This document shows, in pieces, positions 1-7,508 of a stretch of DNA of 36,476 nucleotides. A program made the position numbers and the translations under genes. Source of the stretch: Candidatus Kuenenia stuttgartensis (GTDB taxonomy: Bacteria; Planctomycetota; Planctomycetia; Planctomycetales; Planctomycetaceae). The notes beneath the pieces are model-generated. The model was given only the letters and a program-made list of their open reading frames with translations, was not told the DNA's origin and ran no database searches. Where the stretch lies: positions 1 through 36,476 of the forward strand of contig CAMAVB010000052.1 in assembly GCA_945861465.1 (NCBI GenBank). The letters are read 5' to 3'. Each line of letters begins with the position of its first letter. The stretch's first letter is position 1.

Positions 1-140
1 TCGCAGTCGCCCAACAACGTGCCACACGCATGCGAATCAGGCACGAGGAAAACGCTCAACAACCAAACTCACGAACCGCCGAGAGAACGCGCAGATCAAG
101 AGTGTGATTCAATCGACACGCTGGTCACGCGCAGTTTCCG
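1..140. other. Edge of a further integron cassette, incomplete
   Basis: This stretch lies beyond the attC-like site at 141-230, so it should be the beginning of the next cassette of the same minus-strand array, which continues off the left edge. No convincing gene is visible. The only minus-strand candidate is an ATG at 31-29 that stays open to the edge (MRVARCWATA), which is too short to judge. A minus-strand GTTGGGC at about 13-7 matches the attC R' core GTTRRRY, but no matching left half can be assigned. Confidence 0.35.
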
Positions 141-230
141 TGTTAACGACCGCCGTAACCGGGCACGAACGGAAGGCTTTGATTTCAGTTACCGCGTAAA
201 TGAGTGCTCCGGTTCACGGCTTTGTTAGCT
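141..230 (-). other. attC-like recombination site 1
   Basis: On the minus strand the site starts with R''-like AGCTAAC (230-224) and ends with R'-like GTTAACA (147-141), 90 bp in all, within the usual attC size range. The arms pair as GCCGT-(G)-AACC with GGTT-ACGGC, leaving one extrahelical G, followed by GCAC/GTGC after a short unpaired spacer. This imperfect cruciform with a bulged base is the hallmark of attC. The stop codon of the cassette gene (216-214) lies inside the site, as is common in cassettes. The left arm is nearly identical to that of the site at 12456-12546. R'' departs from the strict RYYYAAC consensus at its second base. Confidence 0.8.
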
Positions 231-798
231 GTTCCGCTTCAGCATTTGAAAGGCGATACAAAGTGAAACCGACACCCGATACGACATCGCCATCAGCATC
301 AACGTACACATTCACGCAGCGTTCCATGCAGTCTTTTCCAAATATACGCAGACTTGAATACGACTTTCGGTTGGTCGAGGTGCGGCCTTTAAAATCGATT
401 CCTTTTAATCTGCTGTTCCACGTACCTCGCTCGGTAGTGACAACGCCGTCTTCGGAAAAGTTCCAGAGGCGATAGCTTTTGTCTGATGGCTCGTACGCGA
501 TGAGAGTTCGCCACGATGACGTCGGATGTCCTTTCATGTCAACGAAGGTCTCAATCTCCAGATACTTCTTGTTGAGAATCCACTGGCATGTTTGACGAAT
601 GTAGGATGCATCCTCTTCATCTTCTCCTATGCCCCAGGAGCCGACAAGACCTGCCAATAAGTCGTTTCCTGCCAGAGTCTCTTCAAGGGGTGAGGCTGCG
701 GCGGGCGGTGTACTGGAACACGTGACCACTGCAAGCCACACACAACAGGTCGCAAGTGTTGGACGAGGCATTATGGGTGTTACTCCTTTAACAGCTAA
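147..798 (-). mobile_element. Integron gene cassette 1
   Basis: The cassette is bounded by recombination points of the form G|TT. On the minus strand it begins just after the G at 799 with TTAGCTG and ends at the G at 147. The first bases of the cassette (GTTAGCTG, including the G) are the exact reverse complement of the start of its own attC (CAGCTAAC at 231-224), as required if the two ends were joined in a circular cassette. It holds one gene (771-214) with a ribosome-binding site close to the start and almost no other DNA. It is the cassette next to the integrase gene and reads away from it, the standard integron arrangement. Confidence 0.78.
214..771 (-). CDS. Secreted protein of unknown function, cassette gene
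   Basis: A 185-residue protein with a Sec signal peptide (hydrophobic segment about residues 8-18, then an Ala-rich stretch ending PPAAAS). The mature part reads LAGLVGSWGIGEDEEDAS, then a Cys and WILNKKYLEIETF, and later LIAYEPSDKSYRLWNF and ERGTW. This resembles the beta-rich C-terminal module that follows SnoaL/NTF2-like domains in many planctomycete secreted proteins, here alone. The exact role is unknown. The start at 771 is backed by an AAAGGAG motif at 788-782. The gene ends inside attC site 1 and fills an integron cassette, so it was probably acquired by cassette capture. The family resemblance is from memory and moderate. Confidence 0.75.
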   Translation of the reverse strand: MPRPTLATCCVWLAVVTCSSTPPAAASPLEETLAGNDLLAGLVGSWGIGEDEEDASYIRQTCQWILNKKYLEIETFVDMKGHPTSSWRTLIAYEPSDKSYRLWNFSEDGVVTTERGTWNSRLKGIDFKGRTSTNRKSYSSLRIFGKDCMERCVNVYVDADGDVVSGVGFTLYRLSNAEAEQLTKP

Positions 799-1015
799 CT
801 ATCATTAGTCTCCGTCAGCGGCCTGTATTCGGTATCAACCGTCCGAGAGAAGTTTGATATCAAGGAAAATCCTGTGTGTCAACTCCCTGAAGACGCACTG
901 ATCCCCGGAGGACCGAAGGGGCAATATTCTTCGCTGGGCGAGTTGCAGGTTTTCTCACTCGCTGGACGAGCTTGACGGATACTCAAAACGCTGGCTGCGA
1001 ATAACACCATATCGC
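793..1015. promoter_or_regulatory. Putative attI / integrase promoter region
   Basis: This is the space between the integrase gene and the divergent first cassette. The cassette junction is the GTTAGCT on the minus strand at 799-793. In integrons this interval normally carries attI, the cassette promoter and the integrase promoter. No well-conserved promoter pair or LexA-type operator could be identified by eye, so the assignment rests on position alone. Confidence 0.45.
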
Positions 1016-1915
1016 ATGTCTCGCACGCGTTTCCGGAAGTACAGAGCATCTCAAGAAAGGAGAGCGAACAGTGGTGAAGCGAATGAACCCGGTCACGGCC
1101 AGATTTCAGGTGTTGTTCCGCAAAGCCGGACTGCCGGAGGAATCAACGAGAACGATCCGCTGCTGATCCAATCCATCCGCAAGGAATTGAGGACTCGACA
1201 CTATGCCATCAGAACGGAGTGGGCTTACGTCGGCTGGGCCGAGCGATTCATGAAATTCTGTAGTTCGGAAACGCTGGACGGGATTTCCGAGAACGAAATC
1301 AAGGATTTTCTGACTGAGCTGGCGGTGAAGAATAATGTGTCCGCAAGCACTCAGAACCAGGCATTCAATGCGTTGCTGTTTGTGTTTCGGGACGTGCTGA
1401 AGCGGGAGATTCAGATCATTGTCCGGGAAGGAAAAGGTGCGAAGGATCGAGTGACTGTGTTGCCTCAGGTCGCGGTTGACGGTCTTCGTGAGCAGATCGC
1501 CTTGGCTCGTGAGTTGCATCAGCGCGATATGGCAGAGGGTTTTGGCGAAGTGTGGTTGCCGTATGCCTTGGCGGAAAAGTATCCGAATGCTCCAAAGGAA
1601 TTTGCGTGGCAGTTTGTCTTTCCCGCAGGGCGAAGATCGGAAGATCCTCGTACGGGAACGTATCGCCGTCATCATCTGCACGAAACTGTGTTTGCAGAAT
1701 CTATGAAGCGTGCTGCGGGTCGGGCTGAGATAGACAAGAACATCTCGCCGCATTGCCTTCGCCACAGCTTTGCGACGCATCTGCTGGAAAGCGGCAGCGA
1801 TATCCGTACGGTGCAGGAACTGCTCGGGCATTCGGATGTGAGTACGACGATGATTTATACTCATGTGCTGCAGCAGGGGCCGATGGGCGTGAAGAGTCCG
1901 CTGGATCGATTGTGA
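1016..1915 (+). pseudogene. Integron integrase (IntI-type tyrosine recombinase), degraded
   Basis: The C-terminal two thirds match integron integrases. The IntI-specific insert is present ([37 protein letters not shown]), then the catalytic boxes [27 protein letters not shown] with the nucleophilic Tyr, and the typical end SPLDRL. The beta-strand Lys region GKGAKDR is also there. However, FRDVLKREI runs directly into QIIVREGKG. Compared with IntI1 about 65 residues are missing in frame (junction near 1406-1414), including the box with the first catalytic Arg. The only in-frame start is ATG 1016, which has no ribosome-binding site. An AAGGAG-type site at about 1057-1063 precedes GTG 1071/ATG 1083 in a different frame, coding [20 protein letters not shown] before a stop, so a 5' frameshift is also likely. 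I infer a non-functional integrase. Confidence 0.85.
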
Positions 1916-1918
1916 GCT

Positions 1919-1956
1919 GACCTGCCGGAACGCGGCTTCGCCTGGTCCGGCCTACT
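1919..1956. repeat. Short palindromic repeat after the integrase gene
   Basis: A GC-rich imperfect palindrome with arms CCGGA and TCCGG around CGCGGCTTCGCC, ending CCGGCCTAC. It resembles the 'GTAGG(C)TGG(G)ACCA' repeats at 26462-26561 and 35509-35540. It may act as a transcription stop hairpin for the integrase gene, but it lacks a T-run. Confidence 0.4.
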
Positions 1957-2061
1957 GAATTCAAACGAATTCGTGGTCTTGCAGTAGTCAAGTCCAAGCT
2001 TTCGAACACACAGAATCGCGCTGTACCGGCAGTCTGGCGCATTCCGCTCGCCGGATCGGTA

Positions 2062-3060
2062 TTAGCGGAAAAACGTACTTTGCGACTGCGATTGCATGCC
2101 GCGACGAGTGTTCATGTTTACCTGGAAGAAACTTTCGGCTACGGCGGCGCCGATGCCGTTGAGTTGCGACTGGAAATCATCCACAAACTGATGCAGTCCG
2201 TTGCCGATCACGTCAGTCGCCCGAGCGTAGTTGAGCTTGGCGTTCAACTGCGCCACAAGTTGTTCGGCGGGATTGCTGAAGGAATGCATGGGTGTCCCGG
2301 AAATCGCTCGGATGCTGTTTTCTGCATCGCGTACGCAGAACCGCATCGATCTGGGAAAACGGGTATTCAGCATCAGGAAATCCACGACCTTCGCGGGTTC
2401 AATCCGACCAAACTCACGGCGATACATCTGCAGGGCACTGGTGGATTCCAACAGCGCGGCCCACTGGACCACATCCACCTGCGAACCGACATGTGTCGGG
2501 TCCGGCAGCAGAATGAAATACTTCACGTCCAGAATTCGTGAGGTCTTGTCGGCGCGTTCGAGATGATATCCAAGACTGGAAAAGTGCCACGCTTCGCCGC
2601 GTGACCAGGTCGCCTGAATCACTCCCAGCACCTGATGCGCTGAACGTTTGATCTGTTCGAGCACACTGTGCGGCTGTCTGATAGTCCGATTCGACTCTGA
2701 TGCCGCTTTCCGCACGCGAAGGTAAAATCGGTTGACGGCTTCCCACATCGGAGTCGTCAGGTTTTCACGGATCGATCGTGCATTTTCCCGCGCCCCCGCA
2801 AGGCAACTGACAACAGAATTCAGATTTTTCGGATCGAACAGCAGGTAACGAATCACATTTTCCGGAGTCGGCGCGGAGTACGTTTCCTTGAAATTCTCCA
2901 CATCGCCGCCAGCGTGCAGCAGTGACGACCACAGGTCCAGTTCGCTGCCGCGATATCCCAACGCGATGTTGGACGTGACTTCAATAAATCGAGCCTGGTT
3001 TTCAGCGCGTTCCAGATAGCGACTCATCCAGAACAATGATTCAGCAACTCGGCACAACAT
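2062..3060 (-). CDS. Alpha-E domain protein (DUF403)
   Basis: A 332-residue all-helical protein starting MLCRVAESLFWMSRYLERAEN, the signature N-terminus of the alpha-E family (COG2307). The start at 3060 is chosen because this motif is the family's usual N-terminus; a longer open frame to 3129 adds unrelated residues. The family regularly sits beside a circularly permuted ATP-grasp enzyme, and comparative genomics has proposed that the pair forms a peptide-bond or amide-ligation system. Here the ATP-grasp gene (4753-3314) lies immediately upstream on the same strand, separated by about 250 bp that hold two small repeats. The transglutaminase-like protein that often forms the third member is not seen downstream, where the integrase gene ends. 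The substrate is unknown. Confidence 0.9.
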   Translation of the reverse strand: MLCRVAESLFWMSRYLERAENQARFIEVTSNIALGYRGSELDLWSSLLHAGGDVENFKETYSAPTPENVIRYLLFDPKNLNSVVSCLAGARENARSIRENLTTPMWEAVNRFYLRVRKAASESNRTIRQPHSVLEQIKRSAHQVLGVIQATWSRGEAWHFSSLGYHLERADKTSRILDVKYFILLPDPTHVGSQVDVVQWAALLESTSALQMYRREFGRIEPAKVVDFLMLNTRFPRSMRFCVRDAENSIRAISGTPMHSFSNPAEQLVAQLNAKLNYARATDVIGNGLHQFVDDFQSQLNGIGAAVAESFFQVNMNTRRGMQSQSQSTFFR

Positions 3061-3115
3061 GGGGAAAGTTCTTAAATGAGTCAAACAATGTAAAACCCTG
3101 GCAGAACCGCTCATC

Positions 3116-3171
3116 GCAGCCGGATTCACAGGAATTCAGCCAGGTTTCTGAATTCTTGCGAATCCATCTAC
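3116..3171. repeat. Palindromic repeat family B, copy 1 (diverged)
   Basis: Inverted halves GCCGGATTCACAGGAATTC and GAATTCTTGCGAATCCATCTA face each other. This is a diverged copy of the element at 4930-4998, whose halves are GTAGCCGGATTCG and CGAATCCGGCTAC. It lies upstream of the alpha-E gene, between it and the ATP-grasp gene. Confidence 0.6.
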
Positions 3172-3189
3172 CTGTTTTGTCTGCCGTTT

Positions 3190-3312
3190 CCAGTGCATCG
3201 TCAACCGTGCTCTGATGTGTGCCACGGGCTCTGCCAGTGTTCTTCACCGGGATAAAGCACTGGCCGAGCCAGTGGCGCACAACCCATCATTCCATCACGG
3301 ACAAAGCACTGG
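3190..3312. repeat. Interspersed repeat family A, copy 1 (123 bp)
   Basis: The element has terminal inverted repeats CCAGTGC (3190-3196) and GCACTGG (3306-3312) and an inner palindrome built from GTGCCACGGGCTCTGCCAGTG and its complement. A second copy of exactly 123 bp lies at 21378-21500 with ends CTAGTGC/GCACTAG, and a truncated copy at 7324-7386. It ends 1 bp before the stop codon of the ATP-grasp gene (3316-3314), so it may supply that gene's 3' hairpin. Confidence 0.8.
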
Positions 3313-3313
3313 T

Positions 3314-4753
3314 TCAATTCTTCAGCAACACCCAGGTATCTTTGCTGCCACCGCCTTGTGACGAATTGACGATCATTGATCCTTCTTTCAGAGCGACGCG
3401 TGTGAGTCCCCCTGGCAGTACCCACACGTCTTCACCATATAGAATAAACGGCCGGAGATCAACATGTCGCGGAGCGAGCGTCTGATTGATGACCGTAGGC
3501 ACGGTCGAAAGTGTCAGCATGGGCTGGGCGATATAGTTGCGTGGATCCTTACGAATCGCGTCTGCACAGTCTTCGCGTTCTTTCTTCGACGCCTGCGGTC
3601 CCATCAGGATTCCGTAACCGCCCGATTCGTTGGTGGGCTTGACAACCAGTTCGTGCAGATGACTGAGCACATAGTCAAAATCGGATTTCACGGAACACAG
3701 ATACGTTGGCACATTTCTCAGAATCGCATCTTCGCTCAGATAATAGCGAATGATGGCCGGCACATACTGATACACGGCTTTGTCATCAGCCACACCGGTT
3801 CCGGGAGCGTTTGCCAGCGTCACATTGCCGCTGCGGTAAGCGCGCATCAGGCCCCGCACGCCCAGCATGCTGTCAGCCCGGAATACCTCAGGATCGATAA
3901 AGTCATCGTCGATGCGCCGGTAGATGACATCCACGCGCTGCGGCCCGTGTGTGGTCTTCATCCAGACCATGTCTTCGTCATCGACAAACAGATCATTGCC
4001 ATGCACAAGTTCCACACCCATCTGTTGCGCCAGAAACGAGTGTTCGAAATACGCAGAATTGCAAACCCCCGGAGTCAGCACCACAGCCGTGGGCTTGGAA
4101 ACCTGGGGCGGGGCGGTCTTGAGCAACGTCTCCAGTAGTCGTTCGGGATAGTCTTCAATGGACGCAATGATCGAGCCGTAAAAAACTTCCGGCAGCACAC
4201 GCTTCATAATTTCGCGATTTTCCAGCACGTAACTGACGCCGGACGGGCATCGCAGATTGTCTTCCAGCACATACATTATGCCGTCGTGATTTCGGACAAG
4301 GTCCGTACCCACCACATGCGTCCAGACGCCGCCAGGAGGTCGAAAGCCCTGGCACTCCGGACGATACGTTTTCGCTGTCTTGACAAGTTCTTCAGGGACG
4401 ATGCCGTCCTTCATGATCCTGCCGTCACCGTAGACGTCGTCCAGAAACAGATTGAGCGCACGAATGCGTTGCTTGAGTCCGGATTCGATAATCAACCATT
4501 CGTCCCATGCGATCGGACGCGGCACGACATCGAAGGGCCAGACTTTTTCGTTGCCGTCATTATGCCCGTAGACGGCGAAGGTGATGCCCTTTTCGAGCAA
4601 CTCCTCTTCGGCGTGTCGTTGCCGTTGCGCAAGCATCTCCGACGACAATGATGCCAGACCCACCGACAACGCCGGATGTCGTGGTGTGCCTGCCGACGTC
4701 AGAAGTTCATCAAAATTTCCAGCAGTTTCAGTCACGTACTTAAGGTTCTCCAC
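3314..4753 (-). CDS. Circularly permuted ATP-grasp enzyme
   Basis: A 479-residue protein of the COG2308 circularly permuted ATP-grasp family. Characteristic segments are [13 protein letters not shown] (about residue 75), [116 protein letters not shown] with the nucleotide-binding Lys, and the closing [20 protein letters not shown]. These enzymes are predicted ATP-dependent carboxylate-amine ligases. The gene lies directly upstream of the alpha-E gene on the same strand, the standard pairing, with repeats B and A between them. Length and ends are normal for the family. The substrate has not been established for the family as far as I know. Confidence 0.93.
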   Translation of the reverse strand: MENLKYVTETAGNFDELLTSAGTPRHPALSVGLASLSSEMLAQRQRHAEEELLEKGITFAVYGHNDGNEKVWPFDVVPRPIAWDEWLIIESGLKQRIRALNLFLDDVYGDGRIMKDGIVPEELVKTAKTYRPECQGFRPPGGVWTHVVGTDLVRNHDGIMYVLEDNLRCPSGVSYVLENREIMKRVLPEVFYGSIIASIEDYPERLLETLLKTAPPQVSKPTAVVLTPGVCNSAYFEHSFLAQQMGVELVHGNDLFVDDEDMVWMKTTHGPQRVDVIYRRIDDDFIDPEVFRADSMLGVRGLMRAYRSGNVTLANAPGTGVADDKAVYQYVPAIIRYYLSEDAILRNVPTYLCSVKSDFDYVLSHLHELVVKPTNESGGYGILMGPQASKKEREDCADAIRKDPRNYIAQPMLTLSTVPTVINQTLAPRHVDLRPFILYGEDVWVLPGGLTRVALKEGSMIVNSSQGGGSKDTWVLLKN

Positions 4754-4929
4754 ACGAATGTGTGTTTTTTGTCACGAATTCAGGCAGTATGCACTCAAAA
4801 TGCCCAGAGTCCAGGCACTGGTGCATACTTTTCACAATACGTGTGAACAGAACGCAACATTCATGCCACGCAGCGTGTCCACCGGAAAAGCGTTTTATAC
4901 TCTGCGGCGGTCTGATTGAGACGTTCTGT

Positions 4930-4998
4930 CGTAGCCGGATTCGTCAGAATTCGGCGATCAATCATGCACAAGTCCGAATTCCTGCGAATCCGGCTACA
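4930..4998. repeat. Palindromic repeat family B, copy 2
   Basis: Inverted halves GTAGCCGGATTCGTCAGAATT and AATTCCTGCGAATCCGGCTAC are separated by about 25 bp. The element occupies the divergent promoter region 4754-5112 between the ATP-grasp gene and the membrane protein gene. Nothing else could be recognised in that interval. Confidence 0.75.
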
Positions 4999-5112
4999 CG
5001 CGAATTGGACCCGCGTGGAGTATTTTCGGTGCCGGTCACTCCCGAAATGAGTCCAAAGCCTTTAGATTGCTGGTTCACAGACTCGATCCTGAGTTCGCGG
5101 AGCATTGGTGTG

Positions 5113-6156
5113 ATGGCAAAAAAATTACCCTTGAACGATGGGGTGCAGGACTTCGGATTTCTCAGTTTGGGCGATCACGTGGAATTGACCGACGCGCGAG
5201 ACACTGGGCCAGAAGCAGAGAAATTTGAATCAATTGGTGCCCCGGCGGTAACTCCGGAAAACGATGCAGAACAACCTTCCGCTATGAGTACATCTCAGGC
5301 CAATGGTGATGCCGCAGTCGCATCCTCCACGAAATTCAGGCATCGGCCATCCAGCACTTCGGGCTCACCAGGCATCGTTGAAACTCCTGCTTCATCCCCG
5401 GATCATGTCAGCCGCAAATTGTTTGTCGGAATCGCGGGGTATGCAATCGCCTTAACGTTGCTGTTTCTGGGGATGCTCTTCACCGACCGTATTTCGCTCT
5501 TTGGAAACCATGCCCTTGAGAGCCTGCCGGATTTGCGGCCACTGGCACCGAACGAGTTTCTCAGAGTACCCGACGGAGCGAAGTTGCCGGATGGCCATGT
5601 CATGCGGCTCGGCGAATCGCGGCGGTTCGGCGACGTGGTGGTGACGCCCGTGCGTCTCACCAGAGAGCCGTTGCAGTTTCAGGGTTTCTTGTCCGGTGTG
5701 ATCGAAGAGAAACTCACGACGGGATCGGTACTGAAGTTGTGGTTGACGTTTGAAAACGTTGCCGCTGACTATGCGTTTGCTCCGTTCGATGCGGGCCTGA
5801 TGTCAAGTCGCACACCAGCCGATTCAAAAGACGCTGCGACACGGGCCAATTCCTTTTTGACGATCGGCATTCCGTCCGTTGATTCTGCCACGACTCGGAG
5901 GCTCAACTTCCTGCATTCTATGGACAATAATTTTGTCATCGTGGGCCAGGCAGCGGCAAAGATGCTGCGTCCGGGAGAATCGCACACGACATTCGTTGCC
6001 AGCAGTGATGGAGCAGGCGACGTCGATTGCGAGGACAGTACACCGTTTGTATGGCGAGTCCAGTTCCGAAAAGGCGTGAATCTGTCGAGCGGTAACGGAG
6101 TTACGACCCTGATTGATATTCAGTTCTCCAGAGCCGACATCGCTGCCGCCGGTTGA
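5113..6156 (+). CDS. Membrane-anchored protein of unknown function
   Basis: A 347-residue protein. About 95 polar, low-complexity residues are followed by one transmembrane helix (IAGYAIALTLLFLGMLF, about residues 103-120). A roughly 220-residue extracytoplasmic region follows, containing RVPDGAKLPDGHVMRLGES, FGDVVVTPVRL and LKLWLTFENVA. That region reads like an immunoglobulin-like or DUF4352-like beta-sandwich (LT(F/L)xVxN-type strand), a weak inference. The ATG at 5113 has GGAG about ten bases upstream; ATG 5047 in the same frame is the alternative. It is divergent from the ATP-grasp gene with repeat B between. Function unknown. Confidence 0.75.
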   Translation: MAKKLPLNDGVQDFGFLSLGDHVELTDARDTGPEAEKFESIGAPAVTPENDAEQPSAMSTSQANGDAAVASSTKFRHRPSSTSGSPGIVETPASSPDHVSRKLFVGIAGYAIALTLLFLGMLFTDRISLFGNHALESLPDLRPLAPNEFLRVPDGAKLPDGHVMRLGESRRFGDVVVTPVRLTREPLQFQGFLSGVIEEKLTTGSVLKLWLTFENVAADYAFAPFDAGLMSSRTPADSKDAATRANSFLTIGIPSVDSATTRRLNFLHSMDNNFVIVGQAAAKMLRPGESHTTFVASSDGAGDVDCEDSTPFVWRVQFRKGVNLSSGNGVTTLIDIQFSRADIAAAG

Positions 6157-6175
6157 GAAACGTTTTATGTTTGAT

Positions 6176-6416
6176 GTACGATGGACATTCATGTCCGTCG
6201 CACTGCCCTGCAACACTGTTGAAGAAAAGGTTTGGACTGAGACAGAAATAAGTGGGGCACGATTCCATCGTGCCGAGCACGTTATCAACGTGCTCCACGT
6301 CCGGAAGACGACAGTCATTTCTGCGCCGGTCCTTATTGTGCCTTGAAAGCCGTAGAAAAATGCGATGGTCCTTTGCGGATATCTCGGACATGAATGTCCA
6401 GGCTACAGGAATCGCA
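6176..6416. repeat. Repeat family C, copy 1, interrupted by element D
   Basis: The left end contains GGACATTCATGTCC (6183-6196) and the right end GGACATGAATGTCC (6386-6399) followed by CAGGCTACAGGAATCGCA. The same two ends occur at 28345-28483 in the opposite orientation. Copy 1 is 241 bp and contains the 99-bp element D at 6234-6332. Subtracting D leaves 142 bp, close to the 139 bp of the uninterrupted copy, so D appears to have inserted into C. Confidence 0.75.
6234..6332. mobile_element. MITE-like element D, copy 1 (99 bp)
   Basis: The element starts GGACTGAGACAGAAATAAG and ends with the imperfect complement GTCATTTCTGCGCCGGTCC, giving a terminal inverted repeat of about 19 bp with about 14 matches. 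Inside are two short palindromes, GGCACGATTCCATCGTGCC and GAGCACGTTATCAACGTGCTC. A copy with about 5 mismatches over 99 bp lies at 7391-7489. There is no coding capacity, so it would need a transposase in trans. Confidence 0.75.
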
Positions 6417-7316
6417 ACATGCGATGCGCGACGTGTGGCGGATGCCCTGCAATGTATTCGTGATCTGTTGCCGATGTCCGCTGATGCTCGACCTGTCATT
6501 GGTGTGATCTTAGGATCGGGACTTGGTTCAGCGGCTGATCGGTTGTTGGCAGAGGGCGGCAGGTCGCTCGCGTACACGACCATCCCGGAAATGCCATTTC
6601 CACATGTCGTCGGGCATCCAGGGCAACTGGTGTTGGGGCAGATTGACGGCGTGTCGGTGGCAATGCTGCAGGGCCGCGTTCACTATTACGAAGGCCATTC
6701 AGTCGCGGCTGTTCAGTTTGGAACTCGCCTGTTGCATGCGATGGGCGCTCGGACACTGATCGTGACCAATGCGGCTGGCGGAATAAGAACCGATTTTCGG
6801 CCCGGTCATTTGATGCTGATCACGAGTCACCTGCGACCACTGGCGACGTGCAGCGCAACGCGGCATCCACACTTCGGCCATACAGAAGTGCCAGCACGTT
6901 CGGGACTCGCGGACGCCAGATGTTCCGGAGTGCCCTCAGTGCACGATCGGTTGTGGAACGAAGACCTGCGGCAGCAAGTCCGTCGCGTTAAATCATCCTT
7001 GCAGATCCACGAAGGCGTGTATGCAATGATGACCGGCCCGAATTACGAAACGCCTGCCGAAATCCGCGCGATGCAGCGAATGGGGGCAGATGCCGTCGGT
7101 ATGAGTACCGTGCCTGAAGGTTTGGCGGCTGCCGCATTGGGAATGCGGGTGTTGGGTGTTTCCTGCATCACGAATGTCGCCGCAGGACTTTCCAATTCGC
7201 CTCTCAGCCACGCCGATGTCACAGCCACAGCGACCGCCATCGAAGTTCAATTTGCCGACTGGCTGTGGGATGTGATCCGTGTGGTCGGCAGCCAAAACCC
7301 AGGGGTCAGTGGGTAG
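6390..7316 (+). CDS. Purine nucleoside phosphorylase
   Basis: The enzyme cleaves purine nucleosides with phosphate to free base and ribose-1-phosphate in purine salvage. It belongs to the trimeric PNP/MTAP family: phosphate-binding GVILGSGLGS, then FPHVVGHPGQLVLG, MLQGRVHYYEGHS with the phosphate-site Arg and His, LIVTNAAGGI, GVYAMMTGPNYETPAEI, GADAVGMSTVPE, and ITNVAAGLS near the end. From ATG 6390 it is 308 residues, slightly longer than usual. That ATG lies inside the right end of repeat C. GTG 6435 just beyond the repeat is the alternative, giving 293 residues and keeping all motifs. The gene stands between two copies of element D. The middle (about residues 150-190) carries extra sequence with several His and Ser residues relative to typical members. 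Confidence 0.93.
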   Translation: MNVQATGIATCDARRVADALQCIRDLLPMSADARPVIGVILGSGLGSAADRLLAEGGRSLAYTTIPEMPFPHVVGHPGQLVLGQIDGVSVAMLQGRVHYYEGHSVAAVQFGTRLLHAMGARTLIVTNAAGGIRTDFRPGHLMLITSHLRPLATCSATRHPHFGHTEVPARSGLADARCSGVPSVHDRLWNEDLRQQVRRVKSSLQIHEGVYAMMTGPNYETPAEIRAMQRMGADAVGMSTVPEGLAAAALGMRVLGVSCITNVAAGLSNSPLSHADVTATATAIEVQFADWLWDVIRVVGSQNPGVSG

Positions 7317-7323
7317 AGCACTG

Positions 7324-7386
<63 letters not shown>

Positions 7387-7390
7387 CAAA

Positions 7391-7489
7391 GGACTGCGAC
7401 AGAAATAAGTGGGGCACGATTCCATCGTGCCGAGCACGTTAAAAACGTGCTCCACGTCCGGAAGACGACAGTTATTTCTGCGCAGGTCC
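7391..7489. mobile_element. MITE-like element D, copy 2 (99 bp)
   Basis: The sequence is nearly identical to 6234-6332 and in the same orientation, so the two copies form direct repeats flanking the purine nucleoside phosphorylase gene. The ends GGACTGCGACAGAAATAA and TTATTTCTGCGCAGGTCC form an imperfect terminal inverted repeat. It lies between the phosphorylase gene and the convergent OleC-like gene. Confidence 0.75.
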
Positions 7490-7508
7490 AAAGCCAATGG
7501 CCTGCAAT

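Noticed and set aside
7-60. Possible further attC at the left edge (GTTGGGC on the minus strand)
   Set aside because: No partner half with a bulged stem could be assembled inside the window.
1106-1864. Minus-strand open frame across the integrase gene
   Set aside because: Shadow of the recombinase reading frame, which carries clear conserved motifs.
3464-4138. Plus-strand open frame opposite the ATP-grasp gene
   Set aside because: Antisense to a fully conserved enzyme; no recognisable motifs.
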